From Allodiplogaster sudhausi (taxonomy: Eukaryota > Nematoda > Chromadorea > Rhabditida > Diplogasteridae), in contig CALZFC010000312.1 in the NCBI GenBank assembly GCA_945643635.1, positions 113,501-177,500 on the forward strand: a stretch of DNA of 64,000 nt, read 5' to 3'. The notes beneath the pieces are model-generated. The model saw only the letters and a list, made by a program, of their open reading frames with translations, did no database searches and was not told where the DNA came from. The translations under genes were made by a program, and so were the position numbers. Shown here piece after piece: positions 20,931 through 32,285 of this stretch (the stretch's first letter is position 1; each line of letters starts with the position of its first letter).

Positions 20931-23294
20931 CTACAAGGTGGCAAGAGCCCGGATGAGCAGAGGCATGAGTGCGTGGTGGGCGCGGAGTTCTTCCTCCAAC
21001 TCGGCACGAGGAGAGGAGATCAACTCACGAGCATACTTGGCATGGGCCTCTGTGATGACTGCGAGGAAGTCACGGCGACTCGCGGCAGGAAGGGCTTTCA
21101 GAGTGGCCAGAAGAGGAGTCTGCAGTACGCTTGCCACGTTCTCGCGCCAGCGGTGGAGAAGCTAAATGAAAAGACCTCTCTTCCTCGTTCTTAGCAGGAA
21201 GAAAGAAGAACCGTTCTCATAGTGGCGACCATGAGCCCCGCCTCCTCTGCATAGTTGTGAGTCATACGAGAAGACAAGCAGATTGGCAGAACAGTGTGGT
21301 CGCCCAGCAGAAGGAGAGACACGAAGTTGTCGAAGGACCACGGTTCGGGGCAGGCTGAAAAGGCAGAGAATGTTATCGTTCAACGAAGTCAGTTCATCTT
21401 CTGTAATACTTTGCCATATCAAAGTATTCACAGCCGCAATTAATATAACATAATCTCCTTAAACCAAACACTATTTTTCCTGACATTGTGCATTTCACAC
21501 ACGACCACCCCATACTCGATATCTCCTCGACGATATTGAAGATGTCATTGTCGGTCCAGTGATATCTGCGGTTCGACAGCGTCCTGGTAATGAGGAGTCG
21601 GCCGAGAACGATGGCGATTGGCTCGAGTCGTTCAGTTGCATCTCTTCGCGAGGTCACCACCGCGTCGCAGAGGGAGCGCCAGTCAATCACTTCTGCAGTT
21701 ACGAGGGGATACTTCTGTCGCTCATCTCTCACTTTATAAGCATTATTGCCTCATTTTCTCTAAGGCTGTAAAAACTAGTACCACAAACACTTAATATCAT
21801 CATTTGAAATCTCAGAGGCCCAGCCGACACTCGTAAACCTCAACAATTAAGGACAAGACCCTGTTCGTCGACTCTCTTGGTGGGCGCGTAGAGAATCATG
21901 ACGAGTCTGGCCTGCTCAGCAATGTTGATGCGAGTGCGGAGAAGACAAGAGAGCCAGAAGGAAGCCTCTCGCTCGTTCTCCACGTTCTGATCCAGCAGAA
22001 GGGCTCGCAGAAAGCGACGGGCCTGGTAATATTAAATATTAACAACCCAGAGAAACTTCAAGTTCACATTTATCGACGAAAGTGCGATAACATGGGCGTA
22101 TGAGTGATTGATGTTCCTCCACACTGACAACCACTTAATTAGATGAGCAAAAAGGAGCAACCTCCATCTCCTTCGCAGCCAAGGAGCCGACTTCGCTCTT
22201 CACAACCTCGTCTACCAATCGTCTCAGCCACCCTCCCTCCAGGTTCAGCATGAATGACACCACTTTCTCGCACTCTTCGAAGGCCCATCGAGAAACAAAC
22301 TTAAAATGCGATCAAAATCATTCCTGGTCCTAACAGCTGGATGCAAACAAACCGAGCGGATTAACCGGCCCCATCCACTGAGATCTGAGGAGACTGTGGG
22401 AGCCTGAAGGGTAAGTCGATCAAATTCAGACCAATTATCTAATTGGAAGGCATCGCACCTTCAAAAGGAAATTTCCCAAGATGGCCATCCTCTCCTCAGT
22501 GTTTCTTGTGCAAGTAGTCGCCTTCAGAAGGAGGCCTGAAGCATGCTGGTCTTACTTCATAGTAGCAGTAAAGGATCGATCACATCATTTAATAGGAATA
22601 GTCAAAATGCGCTCACCAAACATGCGGAAGGGATCAGTTAGTGAGTTCTGCTGTCCGGAGAGCTGGGCAATGTCGCGGACAAGACGCTTACGGCCACGTG
22701 CTGACAGCACAAACTCGAGAATGCGCTGCGAAAACTCTTGCGACGTCTGCGCCAGCTTCACCAGGGTCGAAACTGCAAAAGTTGGTGTTATAATCCTTCT
22801 ACATGAAGTACAGCGGCTATAAACAGGTTGAAATCATGGTCAAAATATAATCTTACGAGAGGCTTCCATTGCGAAAGTATCGAAGAGGAAGCGGGGAACT
22901 TGATCGAACACTCCGAGAGTAGACAACCGATTCGTTCGGCTAAGAACTGGAGCAACGAACCCTAGGAATCGATGGTCAGCTGACATTAAGAACAAACAGC
23001 ATATAAGATTACAAACTCAGAGAAGGCTGATCATCGTTCTCGAAATGAAGCTTCTTCACGACGTCCACAGCCAACTTGCTCGGGCACGAGTCATCGCTCT
23101 TTCGCTTGCGAACTGCGAAGAAGCTGCTGATTCGTGGCTCCTGCACGACAAAACCTCTTTTTCAGAAATCTATATAACAGACGCAACTCCATTAACAAAA
23201 AAAACTGGATTTAGCCGCTCACACAGGCAGGGGGGAAGCAAGGCGCGCGTCTCTTGGAGGGAAGCCTCTCCACCTGCTTGCGGGTTCTCACCAT
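20931..23294 (-). CDS. prom-1: PROM-1/FBXO47-like F-box protein (meiotic progression)
   Basis: ATG at 23294, stop at 20931-20933. Exons read on the minus strand include 23294-23223, 23140-23017, 22961-22857, 22772-22617, then about 22530, 22405, 22300, 22025, 21735, 21350 and 21160-20931. Order follows human FBXO47: F-box-like part (LGVFDQVPRFLFDTFAMEAS), FGLLLKATTCTRNTEERMAI (human LGLLFKRCTLLLPTKERLKY), LRALLLDQNVENEREASFWL (human RNVLLDHWTHRSDSAFWL), INIAEQARLVMILYAPTK (human VNQARLLYIIFGP), WRSLCDAVV, WTDNDIFNIVEEIS and PWSFDNFVSLLLLGDHTVLP. In C. elegans, PROM-1 is the substrate adaptor of an SCF ubiquitin ligase that drives meiotic prophase and homologue pairing. The N-terminus has EPRISSFFAVRKRK, which resembles a PCNA-interacting box. 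The symbol is assigned by homology recall. Confidence 0.8.
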
Positions 23295-24196
23295 TCTAAA
23301 GTGTAATGTATTCCCTGTATAATCACGAACTATACAACGAAAACACAAAACAACTGATGCGGTGAAATCGGCGATAACAATTACTTTAAAAAAAATTTTG
23401 GGAAATAAATTCGCGGCAAACTTTCTTTTTCACTACGCATTCATCAACTCCTCACTCTACACAGTGAAGCAAATCTATTTAAGAAATATATAGCCTAAAA
23501 TAGGTTACTTTCAATAAATATTTTATTGTATGGTGTTAATAATTTTTGGAATTAATGCAGTTTTCTATCGTACCTAAGATAACACTACTCTAGTGTATGT
23601 GCCCTATTTTTTTTAAAGTTTTTTAATGCTGGTGAAATTATATATCGTGCATCAAACTACTGTGTCCTACACATACTAAAACACACTCTAATTTTATGTG
23701 ATCGCTTCGTCATTGTCAGTAGATCTTTGGGATTTCCGCAAGTTCAAGGAGAACGGCAGAGGTGGCCAGCCGAAGGAAGAAAGAGACAGACAGTGGGAGA
23801 GGCGAGAGAGTGGGGAGAGAGTGGACAATGAAAGAAAAGAAAAAGACATTGTGACTTCGGAGAATTGCAGAGAGCGAGAGTGATAGGACTCGTTGATCAG
23901 TGAGAGAATGCGCGCGTGTGGTTATTGTCTCCTCTCCCGCGCTGCCATTCTGGAGGAGTTGTGATCTATTCCGTCTGAGCCAGCATTCATTCGGCAGCTC
24001 AACTCCATTCTTTTCACCTTCTGCCTCCTGCTATCCTGCAATGTCCAGTCCTCCCTCCTTGACCTCTCCACCTTTTCCCTTCCCTTGGTAACTGTCCTGA
24101 TGTTCTGCCGTGTCACCTCTTTGGTTATGCATTCTTCGACGAGAAATGTTATGTAAATGTTGTAGTATTAGGCCCACCAGCCCTTCTCTCTTTAGG
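23295..24196. other. Divergent intergenic region between prom-1 and the eggshell gene
   Basis: About 0.9 kb between two genes transcribed away from each other, so it must hold both promoters. It is AT-rich near prom-1 and GA-rich at 23760-23880. TTCTCTCTTTAG at 24184-24195 immediately precedes the ATG and is a good splice-leader or 3' splice acceptor. No specific motif was identified. Confidence 0.6.
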
Positions 24197-25082
24197 ATGA
24201 CTGGAGGAGGGCAGCCGCCTCCGCCTCCTCTGAGGATGCTTCATCTCGTGCTCGTCTTTGTACTTCCACTACTCGCCTCCACGCAGTACAACTCGCCTGC
24301 TGGTTAGTCTTGGTCCGGGCCCTACCCTTTAACCTATCATTCCATTCTCTCTCTCTCTCTCCCTCTCTCTCCCTCTCTCACACTCTCTCCCTCTCTCACA
24401 CTCTCTCCCTCTCTCACACTCTCTCCCTCTCTCACACTCTCTCCCTCTCTCACGCTCTCTCCCTCTCTCACACTCTCTCCCTCTCTCATACTCTCTCCCT
24501 CTCACACTCTCTCCCTCTCTCACACTCTCTCCCTCTCTCACACTCTCTCCCTCTCTCACACTCTCTCCCTCTCTCTCCCTCTCTCACACTCTCTCACACT
24601 CTCTCCCTCTCTCACACTCTCTCCCTCTCTCACACTTTCTCCCTCTCTCTCGCTGTCTCCCACTGTCCTCTCACCTCACCTCACCTCACCTCACCTCACC
24701 TCACCTCACCTCACCTCACCTCACCTCATCTCATATCTGTAGACGTCCGCGCTGACTGCTCCAACAAGGTCGATGGCGTCTACGCTGCCGAGCCTTGCGT
24801 GGAATTCTACCACCGCTGCGACGATAAGAAGACCAGCTTGGTTTGTGTCTCTGCTTATCTGCCATGTTCTCTCTCACTCTCTCAATCTCTCTGTCACTAT
24901 CTCACACGCTATCTCCTCTTCACGTTTTCCCTTCTTGGAGATCCACTGCGCTAAAGGCCTCTGGTTCAACCCGCAGTCTCTACAGTGCGACTTCAAGCAG
25001 AATGTAATTGAATGCCGAAGTCAGTTTGGACCATTCACCTTGCGTCTCTCTCCCTGCCTGCTTCACCTATCATCACTCTCTC

Positions 25083-25125
<43 letters not shown>

Positions 25126-26422
25126 CCAGAGTCTAATGCCTGCGCCGGCCGCGTGAACGGTGCTTACGCAGAGGGCTGCTCTTCAATGTTCTGGTTCTGC
25201 GACTCTGGCGAGGTGAACCACTCGACGTGTCCGGCCGGCCTCTACTTCGACGTCGAGCAGAAGCGGGTTCGTCATGGCTTGCCCCCCCCCCCCCTTCCAC
25301 TTCCTACCCATTCTACTCTCTCCACATCAACACTTGTGTTAACTGAGTATGAAACAAGTCTTTGAAAATGAAAGTATTGATCTCCAACATTGAACAACTT
25401 TCCTTGCAGTGTGAATACAAGAAGCGAGTGCGTGCCTGCGGCGGCGACCCCTCTGTTCCTGCGAACTCTGAAATCTTCCCCTCCGAGCCAATCCCAACTG
25501 CAGCTGCCTACGCTCCACGCTTTGAAGAAGCTCCGAGAACTCCAGCAGTCTCAGGTCAGGAAGAAAGGCGGTGAGTTAGAAAAAGATTTACTAATTTGTC
25601 ATGTTTTAAGGTAATACCGCTGCTTCCGTGGCCAGCCAAGAGGCGAGGCCGGAGATGGAAGAAAGACAAGCAGCCGGCTTCCCCACTTATCCACCGATGA
25701 GTCAGCTCATCCCTTTCCATCTCCTCGGGTTTACAAGACTTCTTGCAGAGATTGCCGGATTCGTCCGTTCCTCGTCCTCCTCGGCCCTCCACGACTCTGA
25801 CGCGGGCAGCTTCTGTGAAGGGAAGAGGGACGGCGCCCACGCTATTGGAGAGTGCGCCAGCGAGTACGTGCTGTGCTGGGAGGGAGAAGGACAGCGACAG
25901 AAATGCCAGGAGGTTAGCCACTGCCCATCCATGCACCTCTGGACTGGTTAGAGTTCGATTGATTGCAGGGCCTCCGCTTCAACGAGGGAACTGGAGGATG
26001 TGACTACGAAGACCACGTGGATGGATGCACTCCTTTCGTTGGACAGAACAGCGTAGCGGAGAAGGTCGACCTAGGAGAGGACATCTTTCATGGAGGACAC
26101 GTGGCACCGGGCAGGGAGGAGTCTCCCTATGGAAGTCTAGTGCAGGGGTAAATGAATTGGTTTGCAAGTAATGAAAGAAAAAAGCTTCATGAATTCTATT
26201 TCAGAGCCGAGGTTGCGCGAGATGTCGCGGAAGAGAGCTCTTTCGCATTCCACCAGACGGGCGTGGACTTGCAGCAGGACGTCCTTCCAGTCCAGACATC
26301 TCAGCTTCCTATTCCAAGAGCCGCGCCCGCCGAGTTCGCAGCTTCATCTCTTCCAGAGACTGTTGTGTCGCCGATCCAGCAGCTGCCCCATCCTAGTTTT
26401 GGTAACAGCTACTTCTCTCTCT

Positions 26423-26465
<43 letters not shown>

Positions 26466-28544
26466 CATCAGATTGCTCTCTTCTCCCGGACGCTGTCTAC
26501 TCGTCCACATCTCCCTCCGATGGCTGCTCCCCTTTCTTCTTCTCCTGCTCAGCCGGCCTCGCTCTCCAACAGCGCTGCCCCGAAGGACTCCTCTTCAATC
26601 CTGCTTCGGGAGTTTGCGACTACCCGGACAGGTGAACCAGCTGGCTTAAGACTGGATTGTAACTACGGTAGCCTTCTCTTCAAATTTATCTTAGAAGAAT
26701 CTTGAATACATGAAAATGGCGTTCTTCCAGCTGCGGTAAGAAGACAGTGGCAATCGCGGAAGTGGACGCATCCCTGGCCGTGACTCCCCAGACAGAAGAT
26801 CACGGCTTCGCTTGCTCCGGCCTCCCGGATGGCAAGTACGGGCTCGAGGAGTGCGCCGAAATCTTCGTGGAGTGTGTGCATGGAACGGCCTGGCCCCAGC
26901 CTTGCCCCCATGGACTTGTCTTCTCAAAGGCTATCAATCAATGCCAGGACAAACAGGGGTTTGTTAGATATCTTTGAAAAAAAAATTTGAAGTCAGTTGT
27001 TTTGCAGATGTGTTGAGTCGTCTGCTGAAGTTGAGCATCTCAAAGCATCCCCTGGAGCTCCTTACGCCCCTGGAATGGAGCCAACCGAGGAGAGGGAAGA
27101 GTACGCGACTACTCGGGAGGAGGATCAACCATCTCTCGCTGTCATTGGTATGTACAACTTGCATTGTCGTGTTGGGTACATATTAGAAATATCAAAGTAT
27201 CTGACAGTATGAGATATAAAACCTGCTGAACAAGGAATGGCGAGTTGTTGTTTGAGACTGTTCTTCGCTGGTCGATGGTCTGTACTCTCTGGCTGACTGC
27301 TCGGCCACCTTTGTCCAGTGCACGAGAGGAGAGGCGAATCCATTGGAGTGTCCCAGTGGACAAGTCTTTCACCAGGTCGGCACTTTCTTCTTCTTTAAAG
27401 AATTGAGTAATATGATGGAATCTTTTTGGAGATCCTTCATTTGCATGAAACTAAATGAACTGTGTTAAATGAAGAAGCGCGGCTTCTGCGAGTGGCGGGA
27501 AGTGTGCGGCAGCGCGGAGCTTGCGGTGCCAGCCCCGCCCCCTCCGGCCGGCCAAGTCTACCCTGCCATCTGCAGTGGCAGCTTCCGCAAGGCCATTGGC
27601 AACTGCACCAGCAAGTTTATGGAGTGCCAAGATGGACGACAGATTGCGAGGAGGCCAGTGACTCTCTTGCTTGGAAGAAGAGAATCTCACTAATGAGCGC
27701 AGTCTTAGATGTCCTGGCCAGAGTCTCTTTGACGAATCGATCGGGTTGTGCGTGTATGATCTGGACGGCTGTGGCATCTATGAAGGCGAGCTGATGTACG
27801 AGGAGCGCGGCCAGGATTCCGAGGTTATTTCTTTTTTTTCTATTTGGCAATTAACAAGAAAAACAGTCCTTGTTGATATATAAAAAAAAACCCAACATTT
27901 CTGATTGAGGTGACCTCGGATCACATGTATGGCGGAGACCGTGATGAGTTCTCCTCCACGACGACGGCGTCTCCTGCGAGATCTCCACTCGAATTGTCTA
28001 CGGCAGCACCGGAAGTCTACGCCCCACAACTCGAGCACGTCAACCCCGAGGCCTACCATCCCCAGACCGAGATGGCTCCCCGCCATGGCCTGACCTATCT
28101 CGCGGAACTGGAGGATGCCATCCAGCAGAGTTATCAGCCAGCACTCGAAGGCGAGCTCTCCGATCTCTCCATGTCCAAGCCATATCGACCAGCTAACGAG
28201 GATTCGAGTGATAAGGTAAGGGAGAGGAAGGAGGGAGTTCCAGAGGACGGAGAGTATTAGCTTGAATTGTAGTACGAAGCGGAGAATGCGCACTCTACTC
28301 CACTCGGCAGTTCATCCTCAGCACCAAAGTCGCCGAATGGACTCGGCTACCAGAACACCTCTTCCTTTGCATACAAGTACGGGATGAGCAGGGTGCTCGA
28401 TGGTTGAAGGGGGACACTTGAAGAGCCAGACACTGAAGAGTTGCAATATTTCAGGCCTTCTTTCTCCGCGCACCTCACGTGTTCTCCCGTCGGCAGCCGC
28501 AGGGCGATAATGAAATGCTGGCCAGCTTATGAGGTTGTCTGACC

Positions 28545-28602
<58 letters not shown>

Positions 28603-31600
28603 TTCTCTCCTCTCACATTCTCCCCAATGTTCTTCAGGAGTGCTCAGCCACATCGGGAGTGTTCGTTAAGAAGTTCTGCAAGAAGACAAAGCGCTTCGAC
28701 GACGAGGCCAAGGAGTGCAGGAGGATATTCAGGGTTTGCACCCGAAACTGGCTGCGGGAAGAGTGTTTTGTCCTTAACGGAATGATTTGCAGATCCGTTC
28801 ATGTGAGGAGCCATTGGCTTCGTATCTGCCGCCAGTCCTTCCTACAGACGAGAAGACTCTTCACGCTCTTCCCCTTCCTGCAGTTCGCGTCCACAAGGTT
28901 TGTTGTCTTCCAGGATGGAGCTCTTGGTTATTGGATGGTGCCAGTCAGATTTCATTGTGTTTGTCAGAAAACGCTCCTCGACGACTTCCACGGCGGCGGC
29001 CGAATTCGTGAGCCGCTGTCGAATCCTTTCTATGCGCGAGGCCGAGGCAGAAAGATCTTCTTCTCTGATGGCTTCGGATGGGCGCCAGCCTTCAGAAGTA
29101 TACACTGAAGAAGTCGTCAGATTGTGAAGGACTTCTCTTTCCAGCACTCCGCCGTCATCACAAACGAGTCCACCACAACCGAGGAGGCATTCATCTTGAC
29201 AGCGACGAGTTCCTGGTCTCCGGAAACGTCTTCAAGACATCCAAGCGCCTTCCTCCACATCGTTAGCTTTTGAGCTATTCAAGTGGTAGAAAATATTAGG
29301 GAGCAGACCAAAAAGAACTCTCTTGGCCTTGAGCGACTATATGTCACTGACGACTGCTTGGGAAAAAGGGTTGAGCATCGTGTTTGGAGTCGGAGACTAA
29401 CAAGGGAAGCATGTTTCCATAACCAGCTTTTCGTCAAAATATAGACCAAAATTGCGGTGTGTTTGTAAAATAAATGCTACCTTTTGAAGAGTGTTTGCCT
29501 TGATGTGTAAACTGCCATATTTCACAAACCATGTCATGGTTGATTGCAGCCCTGGGCGACGACTGGCGCGGCGGAGGGCATCTCCGCGAGGCTCTCTCGA
29601 ATCCCTTCGCCCCTTCCCAGCAGAGAAGCCATCTCATCCATCACCCCGTCCACGACCACCACTTCCATGGTCTGCATCAGTCCATTCCGGCAGCCGTGTC
29701 CGCAGCTCCTTTTGTGGACGCCAGCGCCGTCCCAGTGCCAGATCACACTCGCTTCGGCATCTACGGAGAGGCGGATGGCCATGCCATGCCGCACCATGGG
29801 CGAAAGAAGTGCGTTTCTTTTGCTTTCTTCTAAAGTCATGACCGAGGGTTAAAAGGTTTCAAATAAATATATAAGAAAATATTAAAATTTTGCAGGCTTC
29901 GACCAGCGGACATGGGACGGGACGATCTCTACGCGAGGAGGCAGCAAAAAGAGGTCGAGGTGACTGAAGGTCGAGGAGAAGATGAAACAGAAGAAGATGA
30001 CCACAAAGCTAGCGAGGTGAGCTTTTATTTGAGAATAGTTCATCTTACGATTCCAAAGATGACCTGGAACGAGTGCATAAATATTAAGATAAAGCTTTCC
30101 TTTTTAAGACGGAGCCGATTCGAATCGAAGATGAGCCCTCAGAGCGAAAGGAGAGGAAGGAATACGGACGAATGCAAGCAGAACAAGAACAAGAGGAAGA
30201 TGACGATGAGCAGGAGAGTGAGGATGTCGACCCAGAGGACGACCGAGCGGACTACCGTAGGAGGGATCCGATTCAGGATGAAGACGATGAGAATGAAGAG
30301 GAGATGGATGAAGATGAGGGAGACGAAGGAGAAGATCGGCCAGAGGAGTACGGTAGAAGAGATGAGGAAGAGACGGAGAAACAGCCGAAGAAGGAGGAGT
30401 CTGAGGAAGACGGAGATGAGGAGATCGAGGAAGACGACGTGGAAGAGGCTCCGGAGACGAAAGTGGACACTGGAGAATCATACGGGAGAGTCGGTGAAGA
30501 TGAGGTCAATTATTCCCTCCTTAGTCTTTCTCTCTCTCTCGCTCTCTCTCTCTCTTTCTCGCTCTCTCTCTTTCTTTCTCTCACTCTCTCACTCTCTTCT
30601 CTCTGTGTTTCCTATATACACTGCGGCTGCTTTATGTTTTCAACAAGGTTTTCTTTTGCAGGGCTCGGGCCTGGCAGCGGAAGGATCCGGAGAAGAGGAG
30701 ACGATTGCTGTTGCAGGGTATCCGATGCATCCTAAGACACGTGGCAGAAGATCCGCCTCGGGGTATAGGAAGAGATTCCAGGTGTGCATGGATGTCTAAC
30801 TGCTAATTTAAAAGCTTGTTAAAATGGATAAGTTCTCTTGCAGTCGCTCCTGTCCTCCCACCGAATCCTCCTCCGCCCCGGCGCCAGTCTCCATCGAACT
30901 CCGTTCCGCAAGATCTGCATCAGCAGACCGGCTGGCCGAGCTGTCTCAGTTGGCCAGTGCCGCCAAGACTTCGTCTACTGCAAGAAGGCCGCCAGGCCGA
31001 TTGTCAGTGCATTTGCTGCTCTTGCTAGGGCTGGTTGTGGAGTTAAAGGGGGATACCTAATCTTGAATTATTATTAATAGTCAAATATTGCAGGTGGCCG
31101 CATGCCCAGTGGGAGATCTCTTCGATGCCACCCTGTCTAGTTGTGTCCCGACCGAGCAGTGCGGAGCGGAAGTCTCCTCTCCGGTCGCCAGCCCCCATCA
31201 AGCTGCCCGGCTACCGTATACCCGTCAGGCACCGCCCCCTCGACAGGAGTCCTCTTCTGCCTTTGCTTCCTCTCCCTTGGTACCACCGTACTCACCGGAA
31301 TCGGTGTTTGCTCCGCCCCCTCGAGGCCATCCTGTTCGCCCTCATTATCAGAGGCCTGAATATGGACACCATAGCAAGGTACTAGACTTGAGAGAGGAAA
31401 TTCTTGTTAGAGAGCACTTATTTTCCTAAGGAAAAGTTGAGCTATGTGCTGTCAGAAATTCGCTGGTACCACTGACATAATTGGAATTGTTATTCCATGT
31501 AAGAAAGAGCATTTCTTTCCCGAGGAAGTAATCCTCTCTCTATTTGCAGTATCAGCACGTTCGCCACGACGCATCTTCCCTCTACGATTGCAGTGGAAAG

Positions 31601-32230
31601 CCGAATGGTTCCTTCCGCTTGAAATGAAGCTCTCTATTCATGGGTATGTTTATAGGCGGCGTTTCACTCGGCTGCGCGACCCACTTCATCGTGTGCTCGA
31701 ATGGCCTGTCCTATCTGATGGACTGCCCGGCCGGCCTCTTCTATGACATCTCGACCGATGCCTGCCAGTGGAGGGAGGAAACTGCGGAGTGCAATGGAAG
31801 ACCGGGCAGCAGAGTGCAGCACGGTTAGGGGGAGAAAGAGAGTTAATTATCTAATCAAACCACTTCAGAGACTCGCCACGATTCTTCTTCTTCCCCTGGC
31901 TACCACCGGCATGAAGAGTCGAGCTCTTCCCAGACGACTTACGAAGGATTAACGAGTAATTGTGAGTCGTGAAACATCCGTCTACTTGCTTCTGTATTGC
32001 GTCGCTTTCCAGCCTCATTGAATGACTCGGCTTCTCTGCTCCCGTCTTCGACTCACCCCAGCTTGGAGGTCTCAGATGCCCCCTCTCCTGGCGCCCCTCG
32101 TCTCCGCTTCTCTTGCCCCGCACAGAATGGTGGATTCGCCATGGACTGCCAGGGAGGATTCGTCATGTGCAGAGAGGGCAACGCGGAGTTGATGCAGTGC
32201 CCGCCAGAACTCACTTTCGATGAGGAGAGC

Positions 32231-32285
<55 letters not shown>

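Noticed and set aside
23017..23294. N-terminus read as the licensing factor CDT1
   Set aside because: The PIP-like box suggested it, but the rest aligns in order with FBXO47 and has no CDT1 winged-helix features.
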